The notes: generated from the letters alone by a model not told the origin. A DNA stretch of 46,442 nt from Pseudonocardiaceae bacterium (GCA_009379815.1 WHSY01000024.1:8215-54656); one strand, 5' to 3'; shown: positions 35,860-44,665, counted from the first letter of the stretch. Numbers and translations are program-made.

Positions 35860-37033
35860 ATGACACGACACCTGCTATTCGTGGCGCTGGCGGGGCACGG
35901 ACACGTCACCCCGACGCTGCCCCTGGTCGAGGAGCTCGTACAGCGGGGCCATCAGGTGGACTATGCCACCGCTGCCGTGTTATCCGAGGCCGTGACCAGC
36001 GCGGGAGCGCGCTGGGTGGCGCTGCCGCCGCTGGAGCCGTTCACCCCGCCGCCGCAGGTAGGCCCCGAGGTCGTCGCCTTGTGGTTTCCGGCACTACTTC
36101 GCCGCGATGCGCGCGATCTACTCGCCGCTGCGCGATTACTGCGCCGCCCATCGGCCCGATGCGGTCTGCTACGACGTGACCAACTGGCCGGCTCGGCTCG
36201 TGGCCGGGCAGCTGGACATCCCGGCGGTGCGATGTGTCCCGAACCTCGCCGAGAACGACACCTACTCACTGGACGAGCAGCTGACCGCAGGCATCGATCC
36301 TGACCATCCCGAGATGGCCGCGCTCCCCGCCGACTGCGCCCGCTTCTCCACCGACCATGGGGTCGACCTCGACGTCGCCGCGACCATGGACGTCACCGAG
36401 GCGCTGAACCTGGTGTTCATCCCGCGGGAGTTCCAGCCGGCGGGCGACAGCTTCGACGACCCCTTCTGTTTCCTCGGTCCCCTGCTGGGTCACCGCGAGC
36501 AGCGCGAACCATGGTCGCCGCCCGACCCCAGCATCCCGGTGCTTTTCATCTCGCTGGGCACGATCTTCACCGATCACGCCGAGTTCTACCGCACCTGCCT
36601 CGATGCCTTCGGCCACGGGCCGTGGCAGGTCGCGATGACCGTGGGCGAGACGGACCCCGCCGCGATAGGTCCGATCCCGGCCACGGTCGATGTCCGGCCG
36701 CGGTTCCCGCAACCGGCGGTGCTGCGCCACGCGGCCGCATTCATTTCGCACGCCGGGATGAACTCCACGATGGAAGCGCTGTACTACGGCGTCCCCCTGG
36801 TCACCTTCCCGCAGATGCCCGAGCAAGTCGCCAACGCCGACCGAGTCGCCGAGCTCGGGCTCGGGCAACGCCTCGATGTCAACAGCCTGGCCCCCGACAC
36901 GCTCCAACAAGCGATCTCTCGTGTCACCGCCGACCAGCAGGTCCGGGCCAACCTCGACCGCATGCGCCAGGCCATCCAAGACGCCGGCGGAGCCGAACGC
37001 GGCGCTGCCGTGATCGAGGGCCATCTGTCCTGA
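35860..37033 (+). pseudogene. Macrolide-type (MGT) glycosyltransferase, frameshifted
   Basis: The N-terminal part MTRHLLFVALAGHGHVTPTL is in one frame up to about VVALWF; the rest, from RHYFAAMRAIYSPLRDYC to the end, is in the next frame. Removing one T from the TTT at 36085-36087 would join them into a normal protein of about 390 residues. The C-terminal donor-binding motif HAGMNSTMEALYYGVPLVTF is intact. The family inactivates macrolides or glycosylates secondary metabolites. It is the only plus-strand gene of the element and its apparent cargo. A true mutation, a sequencing error and internal initiation at ATG 36107 are all possible. Confidence 0.8.
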
Positions 37034-37047
37034 CAGACCCCGCCTGC

Positions 37048-38223
37048 TCAGCTCAGCCCACTGGGGAAGCGCTCATTGAAGATCCGGTCCATCGCTGTCG
37101 CTCCCTGCTGGAGTACCGGCCTGATCTGCTTGCGGTAGACCAGCTCAGTCACGGCTGTGCTGCTGTGACCGACCAGGCGTGAGATCTCCTCCAGCGACAT
37201 GCCGCTATCCGACAGCAGGGACACGAAGCTATGCCGCAGCTCCCTCGGGGTCCACTCGCCTGCGTCAAGCCCAGCTGCATCACGGATAGCCCGCCGGAAC
37301 TCGCGTCGGACGTGAGATGGATCGAGCGGTGTACCGACCCTGGACGCGAAGACGAGGCCATGTTCCTGCCAGCGGATCCCGGCGGCGTGTCGGTCGCGGT
37401 CCTGTTGGCGCCGCTGCTCCTCCAACGCATCGACACACCGCTTCGGCAGCGCAAGGGTTCGCCGTGACTTCCGCGTCTTGGTGTCGGCCCCTGCCCTTAC
37501 CGATCGCCACACTGCGACATACGGCGGCACCGGAGGTTCCTCATCCGGGCCGCCTCTCAACTCGACATGATCCCAGGTCAGCGCACGAAGCTCCTCTGTC
37601 CGCGCGCCGGTCAAGAGGGAGAGCACGACATACGCACCCATTCGGGTGCCTTCTGCAGCCGCGAGCACGGATTCGGCCTGAGTCATGGTCAAAGCTTTCG
37701 ACGGGCGGCCCGACTGCCCTTTGGGGACAGTGCAGAGCGCAACGACGTTCCGCTTCACCTTGTCGCGCGCCATCGCGCGTTTCACAGCCCGGTTCAGACA
37801 TGAATGGAGAGCTTGCAGTGTGCGCGTGCTGAGCACCTTGCCCTTATCCGCCAGCCATCGTTCGACGTCCTCGGCGCTTAGATCGCGGAGCTTCCGGTTA
37901 CCAAGGTAGGGAATGATGTGTGTGTTGCTCAGGATCGTACAGGTGTCAATAGTGCCCTCATCGCGTCCGCTGAGCCCGTAAGCGAGCCACTCCTTCACGG
38001 CGTTCCCTACTGTGTAGCCGGTCGGTGCAATCGCGAGCCCGTCCTCGTGATCCCGAAGTACCTCCGTGAGCTTGGCCTTCGCGGCGGCTTTGGTCGTACC
38101 GCTACCGCGTTTGACGATACGGCGCCCATCCGGGGCGTGGCCGAGGCTGGCCGTTGCAATCCACCGGTTCCGAGTTCGGTCCCAATGCAGCCCGCCGTCT
38201 CCTCGGCTGCGCCGCTTGGTCAT
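37048..38223 (-). CDS. int: Tyrosine recombinase integrase
   Basis: 391 residues. N-terminal arm-binding domain, SAM-like core-binding domain (about 68-160), catalytic domain with Arg208 (TGARTEEL), box II TPRELRHSF where the usual first His is Arg327, Arg330, His353 (VGHSS) and the nucleophile Tyr363 (VYRKQIRP). It mediates site-specific integration, here into tRNA-Pro. The start ATG 38223 overlaps the xis stop by one base, so the two are co-translated. Confidence 0.95.
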   Translation of the reverse strand: MTKRRSRGDGGLHWDRTRNRWIATASLGHAPDGRRIVKRGSGTTKAAAKAKLTEVLRDHEDGLAIAPTGYTVGNAVKEWLAYGLSGRDEGTIDTCTILSNTHIIPYLGNRKLRDLSAEDVERWLADKGKVLSTRTLQALHSCLNRAVKRAMARDKVKRNVVALCTVPKGQSGRPSKALTMTQAESVLAAAEGTRMGAYVVLSLLTGARTEELRALTWDHVELRGGPDEEPPVPPYVAVWRSVRAGADTKTRKSRRTLALPKRCVDALEEQRRQQDRDRHAAGIRWQEHGLVFASRVGTPLDPSHVRREFRRAIRDAAGLDAGEWTPRELRHSFVSLLSDSGMSLEEISRLVGHSSTAVTELVYRKQIRPVLQQGATAMDRIFNERFPSGLS

Positions 38224-38489
38224 CAGGCGGCCTCCTCTGCTTCCTTCTCCAGCAATGCAACGTAATCACGGATGGCTGACGCAGGTATAAGTCGGGTTCG
38301 TCCCTGCTTGACCGAGCGCAACCGGCCGGAGCGGAGCAGCTCGAAAATGACAGTCCGGCTCACGCTTAGTATCCGCATAGCATCGGTGACCTTGTAGAGC
38401 TGCACGTCGAGCTGCTGCCCCGCGCTGTCCACAATCGCCACCTCCGGTTTCGTCTCTGATCCGATGGACCGATCGGCCTGGGCGCTCAC
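38223..38489 (-). CDS. xis: Excisionase-like helix-turn-helix protein
   Basis: 88 residues. MerR/excisionase-type domain LYKVTDAMRILSVSRTVIF then ELLRSGRLRSVKQGRTRLIP, and an acidic C-terminus. Such proteins bend DNA at attachment sites and bias Int towards excision. It lies directly upstream of int, as is standard in AICEs. Confidence 0.88.
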   Translation of the reverse strand: MSAQADRSIGSETKPEVAIVDSAGQQLDVQLYKVTDAMRILSVSRTVIFELLRSGRLRSVKQGRTRLIPASAIRDYVALLEKEAEEAA

Positions 38490-38518
38490 GGTCGCGGTCC
38501 TCCCGAGTCGGCGGGCGT

Positions 38519-38820
38519 GGTTACTTCGGTTACGTGTCGGGGGGTATTCACTGTGGTGGTCTCCCGGTTGTGTACGTGGGTTACGCGGTTACGTGGTTTG
38601 GGGGTTGACCTGGGGTTTTGGTGGCGCCCTGACCGCGTTCGGCTACGGGGTTAGGGCGGGGTAGTCGGCCCGGTGCGGGGTGGAAGTGTCGGTGTGTCGG
38701 CATGGGGTGACCTCCGTGCGGGTCTGGGAGCGGCCCTAACCGCGTAGCGGTACGCGGTTTTGGGTGGTGGTGTTTGTGCTGGTCACGGGCCTGACCGCGT
38801 AACCGCGTTAATCGCGTCGG
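38519..38820. repeat. Iteron-like GGTTACGCGGTT repeats, possible origin or operator region
   Basis: Copies or half-copies in both orientations: 38519-38535 (GGTTACTTCGGTTAC), 38579-38596 (GGTTACGCGGTTACGTGG), an imperfect inverted pair spanning 38626-38657, a perfect 9-bp inverted repeat 38738-38746 with 38751-38759 (AACCGCGTA/TACGCGGTT), and 38791-38820 (ACCGCGTAACCGCGTTA). Between xis and the replication gene, with the last copy running into the replication gene's 3' end. No protein gene fits 38490-38782. Confidence 0.7.
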
Positions 38821-40174
38821 GTCGGTCGGGGACGGTGAAGATTTCGGCGCCGCGTCCGGGGCGGCCGTCGGCTCGGGGTCGGGTGGTGCGTTGGAGGCGC
38901 CCGGCGGCGGTCAGGGTGTCGAGTTGGGCGCGGATGTCGGCGGCTTTGGTGTTGCCCCGGTAGAACTCGGAGCGGATGTTTTCGCGGGTGCGGCCGGTGG
39001 TCCCGGCTTCGGCGATCCAGGCCAGTAGTCGGGCGGCTGTGGGGTCGTGGGCGAAGACGGCGCGCGCTGAGGCGATGGAGTAGCGCACGAGGGCGGCGGC
39101 GGCGTGTAGGTGGTGGGTGTCGATGCAGTGTTGGCCGTCGAGGGTGGCGTGGATGGCGGCGATGCGTAGGCAGTAGGGGGCGGTGCGGCCGAGGAATTCA
39201 GCCAGGGGGCCGTCGTCGCCGTGGTCGGTGCCGAATTCGACGTAGAGGCGTCGCCAGGTGCGGGTGGCGGCGGCGGTGAGTCCGACTGATCCGAGTCCGG
39301 CGGCGTGCAGCAGGCGGGTGGCCAGGTCGAAGCCGAGTTCGTCGAGCAACGTGGTGGGGATCCCGGCCGCGAGGGGCAGGAATTGGGAGCGGGCGACCGC
39401 GATGGGCAGGAATCGGTTGTAGGTGCCCCCGGCCATGTCGGTGCCGGATACGCGGGTGCGAAATTCGGTGGGGCTGATGTGGGCGACGATGCCGATGTGG
39501 GTGCCGCGCGCGATGCGGGCGGTGACGTTCATGGTGGACAGGTCGCCGCCTTCCCAGGCGGCGCGCAGGGTGGCCGACAGGGCGTTGCCTTCGCGTTTCA
39601 TGCGGGCCATCACGGCGGCCCATTCAGGTTCGTAGACCAGCAGTCGCCGGTCCCCGGGCGGCAGCGCCCCGGGTCGGGTGGGGTGGGTGTCGGGCGCCTG
39701 GTCGGGTGAGGCGTCGGCCGGGTTGCGCGCGTCGGGCGTGAACACGGCGGCCAGTCCTTCCCCGGAGGTCAGTCCGGAGCGGACGTTGCTGGCGACGTAG
39801 TCGCCGTCGGCGGTCGCGAGCACCCGGCGGGCGGTGGCCCAGGAGGCGCCCTTGCGTCCGGCGGCGCTGCGGCCGATGACCAGCGGCCACACCAGCAGCG
39901 GGTGGCGGTCGTCGCCGATCTGCACGTGCGGGCCGGGCCCGAGGTGCACGCCGGCGGCGGCCAGCAGCGACGCCAGGATGGCCAGCGGGTCGGCCTCGGT
40001 GTGGGCGGCCACCCGGCGGGTCAGAGCCCCGAGGTAGCAGTCGAACACCGCGGGGTCCCGCTCGGGAAGTGCGTGGCGTGCCCGGGCCACCTCGGCAGCG
40101 GCCGACGCCTCGATGTCGTCGCCGTCGGCGTCCGCAGTCACCGACTCCGGTAGGAGCTCGGGAGCGGGAGTCAT
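38783..40174 (-). CDS. DUF3987-like replication protein of the AICE
   Basis: 463 residues. A RecA-like core begins with a degenerate P-loop (GRSAAGRKGAS, residues 101-111), followed by LLVYEPEWAAVMARM (Walker B region) and HIGIVAHISPTEFRTRV. The C-terminal part is a winged-helix-like region (GRTRENIRSEFYRGNTKAADIRAQL). DUF3987 proteins occur as helicase or primase-helicase components of phages and plasmids, so it is the likely replication initiator. The stop lies in the iteron-like region. It is preceded by a gene with a 4-bp overlap. Confidence 0.7.
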   Translation of the reverse strand: MTPAPELLPESVTADADGDDIEASAAAEVARARHALPERDPAVFDCYLGALTRRVAAHTEADPLAILASLLAAAGVHLGPGPHVQIGDDRHPLLVWPLVIGRSAAGRKGASWATARRVLATADGDYVASNVRSGLTSGEGLAAVFTPDARNPADASPDQAPDTHPTRPGALPPGDRRLLVYEPEWAAVMARMKREGNALSATLRAAWEGGDLSTMNVTARIARGTHIGIVAHISPTEFRTRVSGTDMAGGTYNRFLPIAVARSQFLPLAAGIPTTLLDELGFDLATRLLHAAGLGSVGLTAAATRTWRRLYVEFGTDHGDDGPLAEFLGRTAPYCLRIAAIHATLDGQHCIDTHHLHAAAALVRYSIASARAVFAHDPTAARLLAWIAEAGTTGRTRENIRSEFYRGNTKAADIRAQLDTLTAAGRLQRTTRPRADGRPGRGAEIFTVPDRPDAINAVTRSGP

Positions 40175-40671
40175 GCCACCTCCCTCCCGGCGGTGTCGGT
40201 GTGGTGCCAGCAGCGCGGGGTGGGCGTGCCGGGCCGGTGCAGGTGCGCTGGGCGGCTGTAGGTGGCCGGGCAGCCGGGTTCAACGCAGGCCACCGTGACG
40301 ATCTCGGGTGGGGTCGCGCGGCGGCGTTCGAGCTCGGCGTAGGACGGTGCGGTGGCGTGCTGGCGCCAGTCGCGCCCGTCTGCCAGGTCGCGGCACATGG
40401 CGCGGAGTCGGACCCGGAGGGCGCGCTCGGCGGCGTCGGCGCGTAGCGCGCGCATGTCGGGTGTCCAGTAGCGGCGCCAGCACTCGGCGGCCAACAGCAC
40501 GGCGACCCACTTGCCGGGGTGGTCGTCGGGCAGCGCGACCCAGGCGTCGGTGCCGTAGGCGGGGGGTAGGCCCTGGCCTGCCAGCAGGGCGACGCGTAGC
40601 GCGCCCGGCGGGTCGGCGGGGTCGTGGGGTTGCGGGTCGGCGGTGGTGGCCAGGCGCAGCGGGTCGGACAT
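40171..40671 (-). CDS. Mobile-element protein with C-terminal zinc-finger-like motif
   Basis: 166 residues. The N-terminal half contains DAWVALPDDHPGKWVAVLLAAECWRRYW, typical of DUF2742-type proteins of actinobacterial phages and AICEs. The C-terminus has CVEPGCPATYSRP followed by CWHH, a possible C2-type metal site. Function unknown; coupled to the replication gene (ATGA overlap), so a role in replication or its control is inferred. Confidence 0.65.
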   Translation of the reverse strand: MSDPLRLATTADPQPHDPADPPGALRVALLAGQGLPPAYGTDAWVALPDDHPGKWVAVLLAAECWRRYWTPDMRALRADAAERALRVRLRAMCRDLADGRDWRQHATAPSYAELERRRATPPEIVTVACVEPGCPATYSRPAHLHRPGTPTPRCWHHTDTAGREVA

Positions 40672-40697
40672 CGAATGGGTCTCCCTTCGAGCAGTGG

Positions 40698-40985
40698 TCA
40701 GCGGCGGCGTGTGCCGGGTGGCCGGGTGTCGCGGCGGGGGTGGCCGTGGCGGTAGTGGCGGGTTAGGTGGGTGTAGGCCCGGCGCCCGGCGCGCAGGCGG
40801 CGTCCGGTGGCGCGGCAGCGGGGGCATAGCCGGAAGGCGCGGCCGAGTGGGGCGCGGAGGCATCCGGTGCCGTGGCAGCGGCGGCACGGGGCGAAGGGCC
40901 AGGCCGCGCACGCCAGCAGGTAACCCATGGTGACAATCAGGGCGACGATGGCGAGGGCGCTAGCGGCATCGTTGAGGGGGGTCAT
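40698..40985 (-). CDS. Small membrane protein with two CxxC zinc knuckles
   Basis: 95 residues. One N-terminal helix (ALAIVALIVTMGYLLACAA), then CRRCHGTG and CPRCRATG, the DnaJ-type zinc-ribbon pair, and a very basic tail (RRLRAGRRAYTHLTRHYRHGHPRR). GGAGG precedes ATG 40985. Similar short proteins occur in actinobacterial mobile elements; function unknown. It could tether DNA or RNA to the membrane. Confidence 0.65.
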   Translation of the reverse strand: MTPLNDAASALAIVALIVTMGYLLACAAWPFAPCRRCHGTGCLRAPLGRAFRLCPRCRATGRRLRAGRRAYTHLTRHYRHGHPRRDTRPPGTRRR

Positions 40986-41029
40986 CGGGCCTCCGGGCCG
41001 GGTTTGCGGCACGCGTGGGGTGGGCGCCG

Positions 41030-41115
41030 CTAGGTGCTAGGGCGCTGGCCAGGTGGTTTGTGGGGGTGCTAGCGGGGCCGCTAGGTCTAGCGGGAGCCGG
41101 TGCTAGACCTAGCGG
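41030..41115. repeat. Cluster of seven CTAG sites with a 13-bp inverted repeat
   Basis: CTAG at 41030, 41037, 41069, 41081, 41087, 41103 and 41109. Within it CCGCTAGGTCTAG (41078-41090) and CTAGACCTAGCGG (41103-41115) form perfect arms. It is directly downstream of traB and upstream of the zinc-ribbon gene on the minus strand. CTAG is rare in high-GC actinobacteria, so the density suggests a protein-binding array such as a transfer repressor operator. Confidence 0.75.
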
Positions 41116-41126
41116 TCCGCGCTGGG

Positions 41127-43400
41127 TTAGCCACCCCCGCCGGTGCGATTACTGTCGGTGTGCGCGGCGGTGACATGCGCGCGGTCGATGCCGCGCCGGT
41201 TGGCTTGGCGCCCGCCCCCGTCGGGCAGGCCCCACACTTGGCCGGTGCGCACCCCGTGGGGGCGCAGCGCGGCGGCCAGCTGCTCCGCTTTCCAGCCGGC
41301 GTAGGTCTCCGGGCGATGTGCCGCCAGCCGGGCGACCACGTTCTCTGACCACACCCGTTCCTCGTCGGCGGGGACTACGGCGAGGATGTCGGACAGCAGG
41401 GTGTCGCTGCCCGGCCCGCCGGTGGTGGCGGTGCGGGTGTCGAGCCCGGCCGCATGCCCGGTCAACGTTCCGGCCGCGTCGCGCAGGCCCCGGGCGCGGT
41501 CGCCGATGCGGTCGGCGGTGGGCCGGTCGATGAAACACGACCGCACGATCTGCGGATCGTCGGCCACGCCGACCAGGTAGCCGATGCCCTTGTCGCGGGC
41601 GGTGAACGTGGTCGCCCGGATCCCGTTCCGATACGCTGACGTGCCCAGCACCATGTCGTTTTCGACCTGGCCCATCACCCGCAGACACAGCCGGATCCCC
41701 ACGTTGGCCGACACGGCAGTCGGCAGAGAGTCCTTGTCCGGGCGCTGCGTGGCCAGCACGAGGACCACGCCGAGGGCGGGGCCGCGTTTGATGATGGCCT
41801 CGCACAGCTCCCCCGCGCGGGCGCCGTGGGTCTTGTGGGAGAACAGTTCCTGGCATTCGTCGATGTAGACCACCAGGGGGTGCAGCCGCAGATCCGCCCG
41901 CGCCGCGAGTTGGGGTGTGACCTTGTTTTCCGGGCAGACGGTCTTGGGTAGGCCCTGGATCACGCGGGCGCGGCGGGCCAGGTCGGTGTGGACCTCCTCC
42001 AGGCTGGCGACGCAGGAGGCGAGGGTGTCGTCGTCGACGCCGCTGGCGTAGTGGTGGGCGACCTTCTCGGCGGCCTCCAGGTCGCCGGTGCCCTTGAACT
42101 CGAAGCACCGCAGCTCCGCGCTGGGGTCCAGCGCAGCGGCCAGGAGTAGGACCCGCATGGCGAATGTCTTGCCGAACCGGGGCATGGCGCCGATGAGGAC
42201 GTTGTTGAACATCAGCTGCACGTCGACCGGCCGGTTGCGCGGGTCGGTGCCGAACGTGACCGGCTTGAACAGATCCGCGCTGCCGTGCTTCGCGAGGGGC
42301 CAGGTGATCGGCTTGGCCTGGCTCATGTCCTGGTCGCCGACCCAGAGCACCAGGCGGCCGGTGTGCTCGGCGTGGGCGGGTTCGGGCCACACACACCCCA
42401 GCGGCCGTCGCAGCCCGGAGGCGAGCTTGTCGCGCCGCTCCAGCACATCGGTGGCGGTGACCCCGAATGGCAGGTCGACCTCGGCGCGCCAGCCCGGCCC
42501 GTCGCGCACAATCGGGGCGGGGAAGGTCACCCCACCGCCCTTGCTGACGGTCTGGTTGATCTGGGCGATGTTCAGTGACAGCAGCGCGCGGGTGACGATC
42601 TCGCTGGTCAGCTTGGCGGCCTTGGTCGAGACGACGGCGGTGTCGAGCACCCCGCGCCGGTCGGCCGGAGCACCGAAGGCGCCAGCGACAGCGGCCAGCG
42701 CGGCCAGGGCCAGGACGTGTGCCCAGCCGGGGGTGGCGTGCCATCCGGCCACCGCCACGATCACGGCCGCCAGCAGCGCGGGGATCGCGAGAAGGGCGCG
42801 TAGCCGCACCCGCATGTCCCGCTGCCGCGACAGCCGCAGATACAGCTCGGCGTCCTCGCGGCGCACCGCCGCGTGGCGCACCGGCAGCCCCTCGAAGTCG
42901 AACACCCACCGGGTCGCGCCGGTGACCGCCCGGGTGGCGCCGACCGGGGCGCGCAACCCCAGCGTGGTCGCATACTTCGGGGTCCGCAGCGCGTGATACC
43001 CGGCAACGTGTGCGTAGTGCGCGGACACCCACCGGCCCGTGGTCACCAGCTCGGCCCGCGACCGCGCCCAAGCGGGCAGCACCGGGCGGTGGCGATCGGC
43101 CCGGATGCGGTCCAGCAGCCCGGGCTCGGCCGCGTCCGGTGAGTCCACCCGCACTCGAGCACCCGTCTCGCCCGACTCGACGCGCTCGCCGTCGCCATCG
43201 TCGGTGTGGTCGGTGGCCACGACCTCGCCCTCCACCACAGCACCGGGGCCGGGTGGGGTGGGGTGCGGCGCGGCCGGAGGCGGCCCCGTCGAGCCCGGAT
43301 GGCTGGCTGGGACGTCGTCGACCCGGGCGGCCTCGTCCGGCCCGAGCCCGTTGCCGGGGTGGCCGGGCTGGTCGGGGGTGGTGTGGTCAGTGGTGCTCAT
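41127..43400 (-). CDS. traB: FtsK/SpoIIIE-type conjugative DNA translocase (TraB/TraSA-like)
   Basis: 757 residues. Disordered N-terminus, two membrane helices (about 199-220 and 225-245), then a RecA-like motor with Walker A GAMPRFGKT (404-412) and Walker B VVYIDECQ (510-517), and a C-terminal winged-helix-like region (about 690-735). This single protein drives double-stranded DNA transfer between mycelia in AICEs, binding clt-type repeats. ATG 43400 overlaps the stop of the DUF2637 gene (ATGA). The open frame upstream of it is shadow. Confidence 0.93.
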   Translation of the reverse strand: MSTTDHTTPDQPGHPGNGLGPDEAARVDDVPASHPGSTGPPPAAPHPTPPGPGAVVEGEVVATDHTDDGDGERVESGETGARVRVDSPDAAEPGLLDRIRADRHRPVLPAWARSRAELVTTGRWVSAHYAHVAGYHALRTPKYATTLGLRAPVGATRAVTGATRWVFDFEGLPVRHAAVRREDAELYLRLSRQRDMRVRLRALLAIPALLAAVIVAVAGWHATPGWAHVLALAALAAVAGAFGAPADRRGVLDTAVVSTKAAKLTSEIVTRALLSLNIAQINQTVSKGGGVTFPAPIVRDGPGWRAEVDLPFGVTATDVLERRDKLASGLRRPLGCVWPEPAHAEHTGRLVLWVGDQDMSQAKPITWPLAKHGSADLFKPVTFGTDPRNRPVDVQLMFNNVLIGAMPRFGKTFAMRVLLLAAALDPSAELRCFEFKGTGDLEAAEKVAHHYASGVDDDTLASCVASLEEVHTDLARRARVIQGLPKTVCPENKVTPQLAARADLRLHPLVVYIDECQELFSHKTHGARAGELCEAIIKRGPALGVVLVLATQRPDKDSLPTAVSANVGIRLCLRVMGQVENDMVLGTSAYRNGIRATTFTARDKGIGYLVGVADDPQIVRSCFIDRPTADRIGDRARGLRDAAGTLTGHAAGLDTRTATTGGPGSDTLLSDILAVVPADEERVWSENVVARLAAHRPETYAGWKAEQLAAALRPHGVRTGQVWGLPDGGGRQANRRGIDRAHVTAAHTDSNRTGGGG

Positions 43401-44308
43401 CGGACGGCCTCCCCATCGGTGGCGGGGTCGGTCAGCAGGTGGATCAGGGCCGCGCCCATGCCCAGCACCGCCACCGGCAGGCACGACACCAGCGCGGTGA
43501 TCTGCCACGGAGCGGCTTGCATGTGTGCGGCGGCCATCAGGTGATAGGCGATCTGCCCCAGCGCGCCGAGGCACAGCGCGCCGATCGCCGAGCGCTTCGC
43601 GAACCGCCGCGCCCGGGCCGGAACACCGGGCGCGAGCCAGGCGCGGATTGCGTAGGCGGCGTAGGTCTCCACCCCGATCGGCAGCGTGATCGCCGTGTTC
43701 AACGTCAGCGAGTCCCAGATGCCCGGCAGCGGGTGCACCACCCCGAACCCGGTCAGGGAGCCGAGTCCGACCCAGCCGGACCAGATCGCCACGAACGCGG
43801 GTGCGGCCAAAAGCAGCACCGGCCACACCGGCACCCGACCACCCGACCCGGTGGCCGACCCGGTGGCTGACTCCTGCGCCGGGGCCGGGTTCGGATTCGC
43901 GGGGCCGGTGGCCAGCCCCGAACCCGACCCCCGCGCGGCGGGCTCGGCACCCGGCCGGGCGGGCCCAGCGTTGCCGGGGCCAGGTTCGGTCCCGGTGGAC
44001 TCGGACTCGACGGCCGGACCCGGTGGGGCCGGTGTCGAGCGGGGTCTGGGTCCGGCGGACGGTCGGGCGCGTTCGGCGACACCGGATCGGGTGGCGTCGA
44101 GCAGCGCCGAGCGCAGCTCGGTGGCCTTCGGGGCGCCGACCCGCAGCTCGGACATCAGCCGGTTGCGGGACGGAATCTCGCCCAACTTGGCGGCCAGCGC
44201 CCGGGCCTTGGGCACCAGCTCGGCGATCCGGGGCGGATACGCGCTCCGCGGGGCGCCCGATCCCGGGCCCTCGCCCGGGTGCTGGCGCTCCATGGTGGGG
44301 GCAGACAT
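43397..44308 (-). CDS. DUF2637 membrane protein (SpdA-like plasmid spread)
   Basis: 303 residues. N-terminal helix-turn-helix-like region (ELVPKARALAAKLGEIPSRNRLMSELRVGAPKATELRSAL, about 30-70), a Pro/Ala/Gly-rich linker, and four membrane helices (about 155-300) with MAAAHMQAAPWQITALVSCLPV, typical of DUF2637. Spd proteins assist intramycelial spread after transfer. Coupled to traB. Confidence 0.85.
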   Translation of the reverse strand: MSAPTMERQHPGEGPGSGAPRSAYPPRIAELVPKARALAAKLGEIPSRNRLMSELRVGAPKATELRSALLDATRSGVAERARPSAGPRPRSTPAPPGPAVESESTGTEPGPGNAGPARPGAEPAARGSGSGLATGPANPNPAPAQESATGSATGSGGRVPVWPVLLLAAPAFVAIWSGWVGLGSLTGFGVVHPLPGIWDSLTLNTAITLPIGVETYAAYAIRAWLAPGVPARARRFAKRSAIGALCLGALGQIAYHLMAAAHMQAAPWQITALVSCLPVAVLGMGAALIHLLTDPATDGEAVR

Positions 44309-44343
44309 GATGACGGTCTCCTCACGGGTACGTGGGGTGGAGA

Positions 44344-44390
44344 CCCCGGCCCGGCGGGTGCTGTGACGGGCGTTCACCGCCGGGCCGGGG
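44344..44390 (-). terminator. Strong hairpin inside the transfer operon
   Basis: Perfect 14-bp GC arms 44344-44357 and 44377-44390, 19-nt loop, with GAGAC/GTCTC extending the stem across a 3-nt bulge. On the minus strand it separates the small upstream genes from the DUF2637-traB pair, so it could be an internal terminator or attenuator. Confidence 0.65.
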
Positions 44391-44395
44391 TGGTC

Positions 44396-44665
44396 TCAGT
44401 GATCGGGGCAGCCGGGTGGGTCCAGCCGGGCGGCTCGGGCGCGTAGCTGCTCGATCGCCGATGACACGACCTCGCGATCGGGGATTAGCCCGGTCTTGAA
44501 GGCGAGCAGGTCGGCCCAGTTCCGCAGCTCGGCGGCCACAATCAGCGGCGCAGCCGTCTCGCGTAGCGCGGTGTTCAGGTCGCGGCGGAACACCCCAGAC
44601 GACGCGTCGCACAGCGCGTCGATGGCATCGGCCGGGATCTGCGGCGCGTCCGGCCCGGCGGTCAT
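44396..44665 (-). CDS. Small AICE protein of unknown function
   Basis: 89 residues, MTAGPDAPQIPADAIDALCD then a helical middle (DLNTALRETAAPLIVAAELR) with no signal peptide or metal motif. ATG 44665 overlaps the upstream stop (ATGA). No family recognised. Real-gene status rests on coupling, length and clean composition. Confidence 0.6.
   Translation of the reverse strand: MTAGPDAPQIPADAIDALCDASSGVFRRDLNTALRETAAPLIVAAELRNWADLLAFKTGLIPDREVVSSAIEQLRARAARLDPPGCPDH

Noticed and set aside
36107-37033. Intact shorter glycosyltransferase starting at ATG 36107
   Set aside because: It would lack the N-terminal acceptor-domain start, which is plainly present in the neighbouring frame; a frameshift explains both parts.
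37043-37058. CCTGCTCAGCTCAGCC, also at 2101-2116, as an attachment-site pair
   Set aside because: Not in a tRNA, lies in the middle of the element, and a 16-base match is not surprising in a GC-rich window of this size.
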